Below are positions 25,965 to 34,501 of a DNA stretch of 54,844 nt, one piece after another. Within the stretch, counting starts at the first letter, position 1. The number at the start of each line of letters is the position of its first letter. A model generated the notes under the pieces. It worked only from the letters and a program-made list of their open reading frames with translations, was not told where the DNA came from and ran no database searches. A program made the translations under genes and the position numbers. Origin of the DNA: Gammaproteobacteria bacterium (GTDB lineage: Bacteria; Pseudomonadota; Gammaproteobacteria; Pseudomonadales; Pseudomonadaceae); assembly GCA_018826895.1 (NCBI GenBank), contig JAHJYA010000103.1, positions 1 to 54,844 on the forward strand, in the 5' to 3' direction.

Positions 25965-27091
25965 GCGCTCACCTCTGTGCGCGCACGCACGTTAGCCGGC
26001 GTACGGCGGCGCACCCACCAGAGGTACAAACCGCTGCCGAGCACGATGATGGTCAGTACATCCAGCACCGCCCAGAGGATCTTCATCGGCATGCCGCCGT
26101 AGTCGCCAAAGTGCAGCGGTTGCGACATCGACAGCGCGTCCATGTACCAAGGCCGTTGGCCGATGGCGGTGACCTCAAGGCTGCGCGCATCGATCAGCAC
26201 CGGCGTCCACAGGTGTGCGGTGAGGTGCGTATTGCCCTTCATAAACACCGTGTAGTGATGCTCGCTGGAAAACCGTGTGCCGGGGAAGGCGATAAAGTCC
26301 GGCTGCATGCCTGGTGTGGCCTTCGCAGCAATGGTCAGCACCTGGTTGACCGGTGCACGCTCGGTCAGCGGTGGGGCATTGCGGTACGGCTCGACCATCG
26401 CCGCCAGGGATTCGGTGCGCCAGGCGCTGATCAGCAGGTCGGCACTGGCGCTGATCACCCCGGTCACGCCCACCACCAGCGCCCAGGTCAGGGTGACGAT
26501 GCCGATCAGGTTGTGCAGGTCGAGCCAGCGCGTACGGCGGGCTTTTTCATGGCGCACTTCGGCAAATTTCAGCCGGCGCATAAAAGGTGCATAGAGCACC
26601 ACGCCGGAGATGATCGCCACCACAAACAGCAGGCCCATAAACGCCAGCAGCAGCTTGCCCGGCAGGCCGGCGAACATATCCACATGCAGGCGCAGAATGA
26701 CCATCAGCAGGCCGCCATTGGCCGCTGGCATCTCTACCGCCTCACCGCTGCGCGCATCGAGCATAAAGGTGTGCGAGGAGTTCGGTTCGGTGCCGGCGGT
26801 GGCCGCCGTGATCGCGACCACGCCATTGGGCTCGTCGTCCTCAAAACCGAAGTACTGAATCACCTCGCCTGGCCGATGCCGCTCGGCCGCGTCGACCAGT
26901 TGCTGCAGGCTCAGGCGTGGCGCGGCCGCCGGCATTTCGCGCAGCTCGGGGGCTTCGCCAAGCAGGTGTTCCAGCTCGTGGTGAAAGATCAGCGGCAGAC
27001 CGGTCAATGCCAGCATCAGCAGGAACAGGGTGCAGATCAGGCTGGTCCAGGTGTGCACCTGGGACCAGCGGCGGATGGTGGTGCTTTTCAT
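25961..27091 (-). CDS. PepSY-associated TM protein (iron-siderophore processing type)
   Basis: 376 residues with four membrane segments (about 14-36, 138-163, 193-215 and 342-362). It begins RRWSQVHTWTSLICTLFLLM, and conserved histidines appear in the first TM region (HTW), HHELEH and LRLHVDMF. Such proteins next to TonB receptors (PiuB/FoxB type) are thought to reduce or release iron from siderophores at the inner membrane. It starts 57 bp downstream of the receptor gene on the same strand, so it is probably co-expressed. Confidence 0.85.
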   Translation of the reverse strand: MKSTTIRRWSQVHTWTSLICTLFLLMLALTGLPLIFHHELEHLLGEAPELREMPAAAPRLSLQQLVDAAERHRPGEVIQYFGFEDDEPNGVVAITAATAGTEPNSSHTFMLDARSGEAVEMPAANGGLLMVILRLHVDMFAGLPGKLLLAFMGLLFVVAIISGVVLYAPFMRRLKFAEVRHEKARRTRWLDLHNLIGIVTLTWALVVGVTGVISASADLLISAWRTESLAAMVEPYRNAPPLTERAPVNQVLTIAAKATPGMQPDFIAFPGTRFSSEHHYTVFMKGNTHLTAHLWTPVLIDARSLEVTAIGQRPWYMDALSMSQPLHFGDYGGMPMKILWAVLDVLTIIVLGSGLYLWWVRRRTPANVRARTEVSA

Positions 27092-27111
27092 TACAACTCC
27101 AGAAATGCCAA

Positions 27112-27130
27112 AGGCCGCGTTAGGCGGCCT
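27112..27130 (-). terminator. Weak hairpin between receptor and PepSY genes
   Basis: AGGCCGC-loop-GCGGCCT with a 5-base loop and only TT after it in the direction of transcription. It may lower read-through from the receptor gene into the PepSY gene. Confidence 0.35.
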
Positions 27131-27148
27131 CGGCTACTGCACAGAGGT

Positions 27149-29560
27149 TTACCAGGCGTAGTTGAGGCTGGCTGTTACGCGGCGTGGGTCGCCGGCGTAG
27201 CAATAGAAACCGTCGCAGGTGGCCAGGTATTCCTTGTCGAACAGGTTGCTGGCATTAAGTGCCACGCTGGCGCCATTCAGGCTGCTGTCGAGGTGGCCGA
27301 GGTCGTAACGCACGGCGGCGTCGTAGACGGTGTAAGCGCTGGAATGGCCATCCGATGGGTCACGCACGAAGCCCATACTGCCTACCGAAATGTTGTCGGT
27401 GGCGCCGACGTAGCGCGTACCGAAACCAACGCCGAAGCCGGCCAGTGGACCTGCTGTCCAGTCATAGTCAGCCCAGAGCGAGGCCTGATGCTCTGGCGTC
27501 AGCGGTAGCGCACGGTTCTTGTCGCGCGGGTCGCCGACTTTGGTCATCTTGCTGTTGGCATAGGTGTAAGAGGCGGTCAGCTTGAAATTCTCGGTCACGT
27601 TGCCGACTGCTTCCAGCTCAAAACCACGGACTTGCACTTCCTCCAGAGGCTGGGTGGCTCCCAAGGTGTTGGTGCTGACGATGTCCTGCCGTTTCAGGTC
27701 ATACGCTGCTGCGGTGAACAACATGTCGCTGCCCGGCGGTTGATACTTGACCCCCAGTTCATACTGTTTGCCTGTGCTCGGCTGGAATGCTTCGCCCGCA
27801 CTGCCACCCGCTTCTGCCTGGAAGGATTCGGCGTAGGAAATGTAGGGGGTGAAGCCCGAGTCGAAGACGTAGCTGAGTGCTGCGTTACCGCTGAATTGGC
27901 TGTCGCGGCGGCTGTCCTCAGCGTTGCCTGCGTTGTAGAACACCGAGTCGGTATCCAGGCGATCCCAGCGCCCGCCCAGGGTCAGGCGCCAGGCGTCGAG
28001 GGCGATCTGGTCTTGCAGGTAAAGACCCGTGCTGCGGCGTTTCTGGTTGTAGTCCTGGAAGGCCATATAAGCGACGTTGCTGAAGTCCTGGCCGTAAACC
28101 GGGCGAATGATGTTGCTGCTCGGGGCAGTGCCGTACAGCCAGCGGTAATCGGTATTCATCCGCAGATAGTCCAGGCCCACCAGCAGGGTGTGAGTCACCG
28201 CGCCTGTGCTGAAGTCAGCCTGGAAGTTGTTGTCCACGGCGAAGTGGCTGATGTTTTCGTCGTATACGTTGGCACCGCGCGCAACCGTGCCGTCATCGGC
28301 TACGGCGGTTGCCCAGCCGCCGGCGGTGATGATCTGGTTATCCAGCTCGAGCTTGCTGTAGCGAAGGTTCTGGCGGAACTGCCAGACATCGTTAAGGCGG
28401 TGCTCGAAGGCGTAGCCCAGTGCATAGAAGGTCTTGTCGTAGAACTCCCAGTCCGGGTCGCCAAGGTTCTTGTTGTAGTCGATCTTGCCGGCCGGGGTGC
28501 TCAGCTTGGTGCCCTGCAGCGGCAGGAACTGGCTGGTGCCACCGGTATCGTCGCGGTTGAACTGGCTGAGCAAGGTCAGCCTGGTGTCGTCGGCGATATT
28601 CCAGGTCAGGCTCGGGGCCAGGTTGAAGCGCTGGTCATCCATATGCTCGATGACGGTACCACTGTCTCGGCCGGTACCGCTGAGACGGTAGAGGAAGCGA
28701 CCTTCATCGTCGATCTTGCCGGTGCTGTCGAAGCTGATCTGCTTGTGATTGTAGTTACCGACCTGCACCTGGACTTCATGGCTGCTTTCGTACTGCGGGC
28801 GGCGGCTGACGGCATCCACCAGGCCGCCGGGCGGGGTCTGGCCATAGACCGAGGACGCTGGGCCGCGCAGGATGGCAACCCGCTCCAGGTTCCAGGTTTC
28901 CAGCTTGGCCATGGTGTAGCTGCCCTTGGGTAGGGGCAGGCCGTCGAGCATCTGGATCGGTTCGAAGCCGCGGATCTTCATCCAGTCGGCGCGGCTGTCA
29001 CTGCCGTAGCTGCTGGCGATGACGCCGGGCATATAACGCACTGCATCGTCGAGGTTCTGCACCTTGCGGTCCTGCATTTGCTCGCGGGTCGCCACCGAAA
29101 TCGAGCGCGGCGCTTCGAGCAGCGGGGTATCGGTTTTGCTGCCAACGGCGGTGCGCGAAGCGAGATAACCCGGGGCTTCACCCCAGGCACTCTCCTGCGG
29201 CTGTGTGGACGCGGTGACAGTGGCGTCCGGCAAGGCGACGGCCGCCGCCTGGCTGCTAGGCACCAGGCTGTAAGCCCCACCACTGCCGGGCTGCAATTGC
29301 AGGCCGGTACCACGCAGCGCCTGATTCAGGGCACCGATGGCATCGTAATCACCTTCGACCGGCGCCGACTGTTTGCCGGCGGTCAGCGCCGGGTCGATGC
29401 TCAGGACCACGCCGGCTTCGCCTGCGATCCGGGTCAGGGTGCTGGCCAGGGGCGCGGGCGGCAACTGATAGGGTGCGGCCAGCGCGCTGGTCGCGGCGCT
29501 GCCGAGGGTAATAGCCAAGGCCAGCAGGTGAGGGCGGAACAGGGGTGAAGTGGCGCGCAT
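27149..29560 (-). CDS. TonB-dependent hydroxamate-siderophore receptor with signalling domain
   Basis: 803 residues from the ATG at 29560 (GGGAG nine bases upstream). A signal peptide ends near ALA at residue 28. An STN domain (about 45-95) marks a transducer that signals to a FecR-type anti-sigma factor. The plug starts around residue 140 (LEAPRSISVATREQM) and holds ILRGPASSVYGQTPPGGLVD, like ferrichrome/ferrioxamine receptors (FhuA, FiuA, FoxA). The barrel ends VTASLNYAW with a terminal aromatic residue. The sigma and FecR genes lie upstream on the same strand. FiuA or FoxA orthology is likely but not decided; the PepSY neighbour recalls the Fox set. Confidence 0.9.
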   Translation of the reverse strand: MRATSPLFRPHLLALAITLGSAATSALAAPYQLPPAPLASTLTRIAGEAGVVLSIDPALTAGKQSAPVEGDYDAIGALNQALRGTGLQLQPGSGGAYSLVPSSQAAAVALPDATVTASTQPQESAWGEAPGYLASRTAVGSKTDTPLLEAPRSISVATREQMQDRKVQNLDDAVRYMPGVIASSYGSDSRADWMKIRGFEPIQMLDGLPLPKGSYTMAKLETWNLERVAILRGPASSVYGQTPPGGLVDAVSRRPQYESSHEVQVQVGNYNHKQISFDSTGKIDDEGRFLYRLSGTGRDSGTVIEHMDDQRFNLAPSLTWNIADDTRLTLLSQFNRDDTGGTSQFLPLQGTKLSTPAGKIDYNKNLGDPDWEFYDKTFYALGYAFEHRLNDVWQFRQNLRYSKLELDNQIITAGGWATAVADDGTVARGANVYDENISHFAVDNNFQADFSTGAVTHTLLVGLDYLRMNTDYRWLYGTAPSSNIIRPVYGQDFSNVAYMAFQDYNQKRRSTGLYLQDQIALDAWRLTLGGRWDRLDTDSVFYNAGNAEDSRRDSQFSGNAALSYVFDSGFTPYISYAESFQAEAGGSAGEAFQPSTGKQYELGVKYQPPGSDMLFTAAAYDLKRQDIVSTNTLGATQPLEEVQVRGFELEAVGNVTENFKLTASYTYANSKMTKVGDPRDKNRALPLTPEHQASLWADYDWTAGPLAGFGVGFGTRYVGATDNISVGSMGFVRDPSDGHSSAYTVYDAAVRYDLGHLDSSLNGASVALNASNLFDKEYLATCDGFYCYAGDPRRVTASLNYAW

Positions 29561-29578
29561 TGCGAATGTCTCCCGGAC

Positions 29579-29597
29579 GATAATGCATCTCAATGAC
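29579..29597. promoter_or_regulatory. Fur-like box before the receptor gene
   Basis: GATAATGCATCTCAATGAC matches the Fur consensus GATAATGATAATCATTATC at 13 of 19 positions (same strand counted by eye) and lies 19-37 bp from the receptor ATG. Confidence 0.4.
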
Positions 29598-29646
29598 CTG
29601 ATGCCGAAGGAGAACGAAAAAGTGACAGGGGCTCGCCAAAAAAAAT

Positions 29647-29848
29647 GGCGATGTCCAAAAATCGAGTTGTATCCCGTGCTAGCCATCACGCAGCACCAGG
29701 GCGAACTACCGAACACGCGTAGGAGCCCCGCCTCGGGGCGAATCGATGGCAGCCATTCAGTTATTTCGGCGTTGCCCATGGCATTCGCCGCGGGGCGCGG
29801 CTCCCACAAAAGCATCATCGCCGTGCAACAGGGTACTGGGACATAGCC
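29647..29848. mobile_element. Nested-palindrome element, copy 3 (202 bp), between fecR-like and receptor genes
   Basis: Ends GGCGATGTCCAAAAATCGAG and GTACTGGGACATAGCC; opposed REPs inside. It is an inverse-orientation near-copy of 23114-23316. It lies in the 313-bp gap between the FecR gene and the receptor promoter region, leaving 86 bp before the receptor start. No gene lies in this gap. Confidence 0.8.
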
Positions 29849-29873
29849 AAAAAATGTGGCGGTCGGGCTTTGT

Positions 29874-30824
29874 TCAGGGGGAGGCTGGCTCGCTTGGCAC
29901 CACGCGAACCCACCACGGCTGCAGCCGCTCGATCCGCACCGGCAGGCTCAGGGCCAGGGCATCAAGGGCCAGGTCGCTGTCGTGCAGGGGGAAGCTGCCG
30001 CTGATGGTCAGGCCGGCGATGCTCGGGTCTACGCCCAGATAGCCGGTTCGGTAGGGGCTCAGCTGCGCGAGCACCTGGTCCAGGCGCTGTCCTTCGACCA
30101 CCAGCATGCCGCGGCTCCAGGCGTCGGCGGCCGGAGCGGCGGGTTGGCTGCTGCCGAGCTGGGTTGCTTGCATCTCCACTTGCTGGCCGGCATGAATTAC
30201 CCGGGTTTCGCCGCTGTTGCTGGGGTGCGCGGCAACAGCCGACTGCAGCACGGTCAGGCGTGTGCGGTCGCCTTCGCGGCGTACCAGAAAGCGTGTGCCC
30301 AGCGCGCGCAAGCGACCTTGAGCGGTGGCGACGATAAACGGGCGTTCGTCACCGGGCGCGGTCTGCACGAGGATTTCGCCACTGCGCAGGGTGAGCAGGC
30401 GCTGCGTCGCGTCGAAGTCGATATCCAAGGCACTGGCGCTGTTGAGGGTGACCTGGCTGTTATCGCTCAGGCGCAGTTCGCGCTGCTCGCCTGCGCCGGT
30501 GCGGGCATCGGCCAGGTAATCGGTGAGTGGCCGTTGGCTGGCCAGCACACCCAGGGTCAGCGCACCCAGCAGGGTCAGGCTAAGCAGGGCGCGTGGCAGG
30601 CGACGCGGGGTGGGCCGGCTGAGTAGTGCACGGCGCATCAGTGGCGCTGCGGCCGGGGCCAGGTGCGTGCCCAGTGCATTGAGCTGGCGCCAGGCGCGGG
30701 CATGTTCGGGATCGGCGGCCAACCAGGCGTGAAAGTCTGCTGGTGCTACGGCGTCCGGTGTGTCGTCCAGGCGCAGTTGCCAGTCGATGGCGGCGTCCAG
30801 CACCCGTGCCGAGACTGCGCTCAT
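29874..30824 (-). CDS. FecR-type anti-sigma factor / sigma regulator
   Basis: 316 residues. An N-terminal sigma-binding region (DUF4880-like, about 5-50, with ADFHAWLAADPEHARAWRQL) is followed by a membrane segment at about residues 77-96, the periplasmic FecR domain (LRLSDNSQVTLNSASALDID) and a C-terminal secretin-like STN-contacting region. It relays siderophore binding by the receptor to the ECF sigma factor. The start overlaps the sigma stop as ATGA, which excludes the longer frame to 30854. Confidence 0.9.
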   Translation of the reverse strand: MSAVSARVLDAAIDWQLRLDDTPDAVAPADFHAWLAADPEHARAWRQLNALGTHLAPAAAPLMRRALLSRPTPRRLPRALLSLTLLGALTLGVLASQRPLTDYLADARTGAGEQRELRLSDNSQVTLNSASALDIDFDATQRLLTLRSGEILVQTAPGDERPFIVATAQGRLRALGTRFLVRREGDRTRLTVLQSAVAAHPSNSGETRVIHAGQQVEMQATQLGSSQPAAPAADAWSRGMLVVEGQRLDQVLAQLSPYRTGYLGVDPSIAGLTISGSFPLHDSDLALDALALSLPVRIERLQPWWVRVVPSEPASP

Positions 30825-31339
30825 TGCACCTCTCCATAGACGGCGACATAGCACTGGCGCAGGCCCTGGGCCAGGTATTGACGCACCCGCGAGACCGACA
30901 CGCCAAGGCGTGCGGCGATTTCGGCGTGGCCCAGGCCATCCAGGCGATTGAGCAAAAAAGCCTGGCGTGCCTTGACCGAGAGGTCGCCCAACAGCCGATC
31001 GACCTCCTGCAGCGCTTGTAGGGCCACGGCCTGTTCCTCGGGGCTGGGGTGGTATGCCTCGGGTTGCGCCTGCAGGGCATCGAGGTAGCTGCGCTCCAGG
31101 GCGCTACGGCGGAAGTGGTCGACCAGCAGGCCACGGGCGATGGTGGTGAGCAGAGCACGGGGCTCGCGCACCTCGGCCAGGTCGCTGCGCCCGAGCAGGC
31201 GCACGAAGGTGTCCTGGCTCAGGTCTTCGGCGCGCTCGTGGCCGTACAGGCTTTTGCGCAGCCAGCCGAGCAGCCACTCGCGGTGGTCGCGGTAGAACAG
31301 ACCGAGCACATGCTGCTGAGTGGGATCGCCCACGGACAC
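30821..31339 (-). CDS. FecI-family ECF sigma factor (iron starvation)
   Basis: About 172 residues if started at the GTG at 31339 (GAGG five bases upstream); a second GTG at 31333 is possible. Region 2 reads LFYRDHREWLLGWLRKSLYG, with AEDLSQDTFVRLL; region 4 has HAEIAARLGVSVSRVRQYLA. It would direct RNA polymerase to the receptor promoter once released by the FecR protein. The frame is open to an ATG at 31423, but that stretch contains a Fur-like box, so it is read as promoter DNA. Confidence 0.88.
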   Translation of the reverse strand: MSVGDPTQQHVLGLFYRDHREWLLGWLRKSLYGHERAEDLSQDTFVRLLGRSDLAEVREPRALLTTIARGLLVDHFRRSALERSYLDALQAQPEAYHPSPEEQAVALQALQEVDRLLGDLSVKARQAFLLNRLDGLGHAEIAARLGVSVSRVRQYLAQGLRQCYVAVYGEVQ

Positions 31340-31371
31340 GCTGACCTCGGCGGCTGGATAAGAAACAAATC

Positions 31372-31390
31372 GAGAATTATTCGCATAATC
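31372..31390. promoter_or_regulatory. Fur box before the ECF sigma gene
   Basis: On the minus strand GATTATGCGAATAATTCTC matches GATAATGATAATCATTATC at 14 of 19 positions. It lies about 33 bp upstream of the preferred GTG start and would repress the sigma/anti-sigma pair when iron is plentiful. Confidence 0.55.
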
Positions 31391-31479
31391 GCAGAGCGGG
31401 CCAGCATTCTGCAATCGCGGCATGCATGATGGTCGACGGATGGTGGTTGCGGTGCGCCGAACAGACCCTAGATCGACTG

Positions 31480-32184
31480 CTAGATCGAATGGGCGCGCTG
31501 GCGACGTCGGCTATTGAGCTGTTGCAGCAGCGCCGGCAGGCTGTCGATACCTTGCTGGCGCGCCTTACTGAATAGGATCAGCGCCAGTTCGGCGGTCACC
31601 AGGGCGTCGGCGCTGGCGTGGTGACGCTGCAGCACCTGCAGGCCGAAGTGCTGCGTCCAGCCATCCAGGCCGTGCAGGTTTGGATTGGCCTTGGGACACA
31701 GCAGTGGTGCGATCTCGGCGACATCGAAAAACCTATGTTGCAGGCGGTAGCCCAGGCTTTGCTTGAGTGCGCGGGCCAACATGCGTTGGTCGAACTCGGC
31801 ATGAAACGCCAGCAGCGGGCTGTCGCCGACGAACTCCATAAACGCCAGCAGCGCTTCGGCCGGCTCCTCGCCCTTGGCAATTTCGCTGGGCGCGATGCCA
31901 TGGATCAGGGTGCTGGCGCTGGCCTGGTGGCCATCGCGCTGCAGGGTGCACTCGAATTGCTGGCCGAGGTCGATGGCGCCGTTGTCGATCACCACGGCGC
32001 CAATCGACAGTACCTGGTCACGGCGCATGTTCAGGCCCGTGGTTTCCAGGTCCAGGACAACAACGCGCTGTTGCTGCAGCGGTCGCTCGTCAAGGGTCGA
32101 GGTCTCGGCCAGCTGTTGCCGGCGCTCGATTTGTTGCTCGGTCAACGCGGGACTGCGCCCGGTGAACCAGGTGAAGGTGCTCAT
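31480..32184 (-). CDS. DnaQ-like 3'-5' exonuclease
   Basis: 234 residues of the DEDDh group. Catalytic residues are visible: Asp45 and Glu47 (VVVLDLETTG), Asp132 (HAEFDQRML) and His189 with Asp193 (HHASADALVTAEL). The N-terminal ~40 residues lie outside the nuclease fold. It probably trims DNA or RNA 3' ends; it is not the replicative epsilon subunit, which has a polymerase-binding C-terminus. Its start overlaps the stop of the DUF294 gene, so both proteins are made together, a pairing also recalled in P. aeruginosa. Confidence 0.88.
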   Translation of the reverse strand: MSTFTWFTGRSPALTEQQIERRQQLAETSTLDERPLQQQRVVVLDLETTGLNMRRDQVLSIGAVVIDNGAIDLGQQFECTLQRDGHQASASTLIHGIAPSEIAKGEEPAEALLAFMEFVGDSPLLAFHAEFDQRMLARALKQSLGYRLQHRFFDVAEIAPLLCPKANPNLHGLDGWTQHFGLQVLQRHHASADALVTAELALILFSKARQQGIDSLPALLQQLNSRRRQRAHSI

Positions 32185-34112
32185 AGCTGGTACCTCGTGG
32201 CGAGGCTGCTTTGCAGCCGTTGCGCCTGCCGGAAGGACTCCCGCAGGATGCGCCGATCCAGGTGGTTGAGATTGTCCGGGTCGACCCGGTTGGAGTAGGG
32301 CTGGGCGTTGCGCGCCTGCAACTGATGCTGCTGCATGCGCGCCTGCTGAATGTAGTGGTAGGCCTCTTCATAGGCGGCGCCATCCAGCGCCTCGATCACC
32401 CCTTGCTGCACCAGCGCACGCAGGCGCTCCAGGGTGTTGCAAGCGCTCACGCCGTGGGCGAGTGCCAGCAGGCGGGCGCCGTCGACAAAGGGCGTGAGGC
32501 CTTGCACCTTGAGGTCAAGGGTGTCTTTTTCCGCGCCTTTGCGCGCCACTACGAAGTCGCGAAACATGCCCACCGGCGGGCGCTGGCGCAGGGCGTTTTC
32601 GGCCAGCATGCGCTGGAACAGGCTGTTGCCTGACACCTGCTGCAGCAGGCCCACGCGCAGTTGTTCACAGCCCTGGGATTCACCCCACACCGCGCGCAGG
32701 TCGAAATAAATGCTCGAGGCCAGCAGGTTCTCCGGCGTGGCCTGCTGCACAAACGAGTTGAAGCGCTGCGCCCACTCTTGGCGTGACAGGCACAGCTCGG
32801 GGTTGCCGGCCATGATGTTGCCTTTGCACAGGGTGAAGTCGCAGGTGGCCAGGCGCCGGTTGATCTCCTGGGCCAGGGGCAACAGGCGCCCGCGAATGGC
32901 CGCCGCCTCGGCGGCGTCGGCGGCCTCGAACAGAATGCCGTTGTCTTGGTCGGTGTGCAGGGTTTGCTCGCTGCGCCCTTCGCTGCCGAACACCAGCCAG
33001 GTGAAGGGCACGCCTGGGTCGCCCAGGTCTTCCAGGGTCAGCTCGATCACCCGGCAGACGGTGTGGTCGTTGAGCAGGGTGATCAGTTGGGTGATCTGCG
33101 TGGAGCTGGCGCCGTGAGCGAGCATGCTGTCGACCAACTGACGCACGTCGCCACGCAGCGCCGCCAGGGTTTCCACCCGCCCGGCATGGCGAATGGTGCG
33201 TGCCAGGTGCACCAGGTCAACGCGCTGCAGGCTGAACAGGTCGCGCTCGGAGACCACGCCGCAGAGTTGCCCGTTTTCCACCAGGCAGACGTGGGCGATG
33301 TGCCGCTCGGTCATGGCAATGGCCGCATCGAAGGCACTGGCATCCGGCGGCAGGTGGAACGGCGAGCGGGTCATCAGGCTGTCGATGGGCTGATCCATGG
33401 CGCTGCCGTCGGCCACGGCGCGGCGCAGGTCACGCAGGGTGAAAATGCCCAGTGGCTTGCGCCCGGCATCGACGATCACCACGCTGCCAACGTGCTGCTC
33501 GTGCATCAGCTTGACCGCCTCGCGCAGCGGCGTGCCAGGCGCACAGCTGATCGGTTGGCGCATCGCCAGATCGCGCAGGCGGGTGTCCAGCGAATATTGC
33601 GCGCCCAGGGTTTCCACGGCGCGCAGCTGAACCTGCTGGTTGACCTGATCAAGCAGGCTGCTGACCCCGCGCAGGGCAAAATCGCGCAGAGCATTGGACT
33701 GGGCGAACAACTTGATGAAGATGGCGCGCGGCAGCAGCAGGCAGAAGGTGTCTTCGGCGGCCAGATGCTCGGTGCGCGTAGCGCGCTCACCAATCAGCGC
33801 GGCGAGCGGGAAGCACTCGCCGCTGGTGATCTCGAAGGTAGTCTCGGTGCCGCGGCGTGCCGAGTGCGGGCGTTCGCCATGCACACGACCTTGTTTGACG
33901 ATAAAGAAGTGCTCAACCGGGCCGTCGGTCGGTTTGATGATGGTTTCGCCTTCGCTGTAGAAGCGCAGCTGGCAGTTCTCCACCAGATAGGCGAGATGGG
34001 CCATGTCCATCTGATTGAACGGCGGAAACTTCTGCAAGAACTCCACGGTGCCGTGAATGTTCTGCAGCACGGCCGTCTTACCAGCCTGGGCGAAGTCATC
34101 TGCTTTGCTCAT
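32181..34112 (-). CDS. DUF294 nucleotidyltransferase-like protein with cNMP and CBS domains
   Basis: 643 residues. Order: cyclic-nucleotide-binding domain (about 20-135), two CBS domains (about 175-290), a DUF294 putative nucleotidyltransferase (FGSEGRSEQTLHTDQDNGIL near residues 374-393, with GS and D-x-D residues) and a DUF294 C-terminal substrate-binding region. It is likely a signal-sensing protein that responds to nucleotides and may transfer a nucleotidyl group to a partner. In other pseudomonads it sits beside the DUF4212/symporter pair; here that pair is 10 kb away. The target is unknown. Confidence 0.88.
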   Translation of the reverse strand: MSKADDFAQAGKTAVLQNIHGTVEFLQKFPPFNQMDMAHLAYLVENCQLRFYSEGETIIKPTDGPVEHFFIVKQGRVHGERPHSARRGTETTFEITSGECFPLAALIGERATRTEHLAAEDTFCLLLPRAIFIKLFAQSNALRDFALRGVSSLLDQVNQQVQLRAVETLGAQYSLDTRLRDLAMRQPISCAPGTPLREAVKLMHEQHVGSVVIVDAGRKPLGIFTLRDLRRAVADGSAMDQPIDSLMTRSPFHLPPDASAFDAAIAMTERHIAHVCLVENGQLCGVVSERDLFSLQRVDLVHLARTIRHAGRVETLAALRGDVRQLVDSMLAHGASSTQITQLITLLNDHTVCRVIELTLEDLGDPGVPFTWLVFGSEGRSEQTLHTDQDNGILFEAADAAEAAAIRGRLLPLAQEINRRLATCDFTLCKGNIMAGNPELCLSRQEWAQRFNSFVQQATPENLLASSIYFDLRAVWGESQGCEQLRVGLLQQVSGNSLFQRMLAENALRQRPPVGMFRDFVVARKGAEKDTLDLKVQGLTPFVDGARLLALAHGVSACNTLERLRALVQQGVIEALDGAAYEEAYHYIQQARMQQHQLQARNAQPYSNRVDPDNLNHLDRRILRESFRQAQRLQSSLATRYQL

Positions 34113-34269
34113 GGCGCGTTCTCGAGTTGCTCACAGGTGTGCAGTGTCCAGACGCCGGGGTGTCCTGACCATTGCACCTAAGTAGGGGCGCGTGGTGAGC
34201 CTAGACCCTTTGGCGGCTTGCGGCCATGAGGGCTAGGTGTCGCAACTTCTGCGGCGCATTCAAGATCTA

Positions 34270-34291
34270 TCGCGAATAAATTCGCTCCTAC
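34270..34291. repeat. Single REP unit
   Basis: TCGCGAATAAATTCGCTCCTAC, one arm of the REP at 6375, in the 432-bp gap 34113-34544. Confidence 0.75.
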
Positions 34292-34395
34292 AGAAGATCG
34301 GCGTGCAACTCAGGCTTGCGGCTTAGTTCGAGCGCAGCGACACCTGGGGTATTTTTGCCAGGTATCACCAGGGGGCAGCGGGTTAAACAGACCTT

Positions 34396-34467
34396 GTAGG
34401 AGCGAAGGGGGCGCCTAGCCTTTATTCGCGATTGGATCGAAAGCATCGCGAATAAATTCGCTCCTAC
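34396..34467. repeat. REP pair (REPIN-like hairpin)
   Basis: GTAGGAGCGAAGGGGGCGCC at the left and GCGAATAAATTCGCTCCTAC at the right form opposed arms, with ATTCGCGATTGGATC between. The gap also holds a partial GTTCGAGCGCAGCGACACC repeat near 34327. Confidence 0.8.
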
Positions 34468-34501
34468 AGGGGAGTATTCGTTAACTGGGAAATCGCCATA
34501 A

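Noticed and set aside
27632..28933. 433-codon plus-strand frame inside the TonB receptor gene
   Set aside because: Shadow of the receptor; residue composition is that of an antisense frame and no start site is evident.
29561..29818. N-terminal extension of the TonB receptor
   Set aside because: It would come from the repeat element and would bury the signal peptide; start at 29560 is clear.
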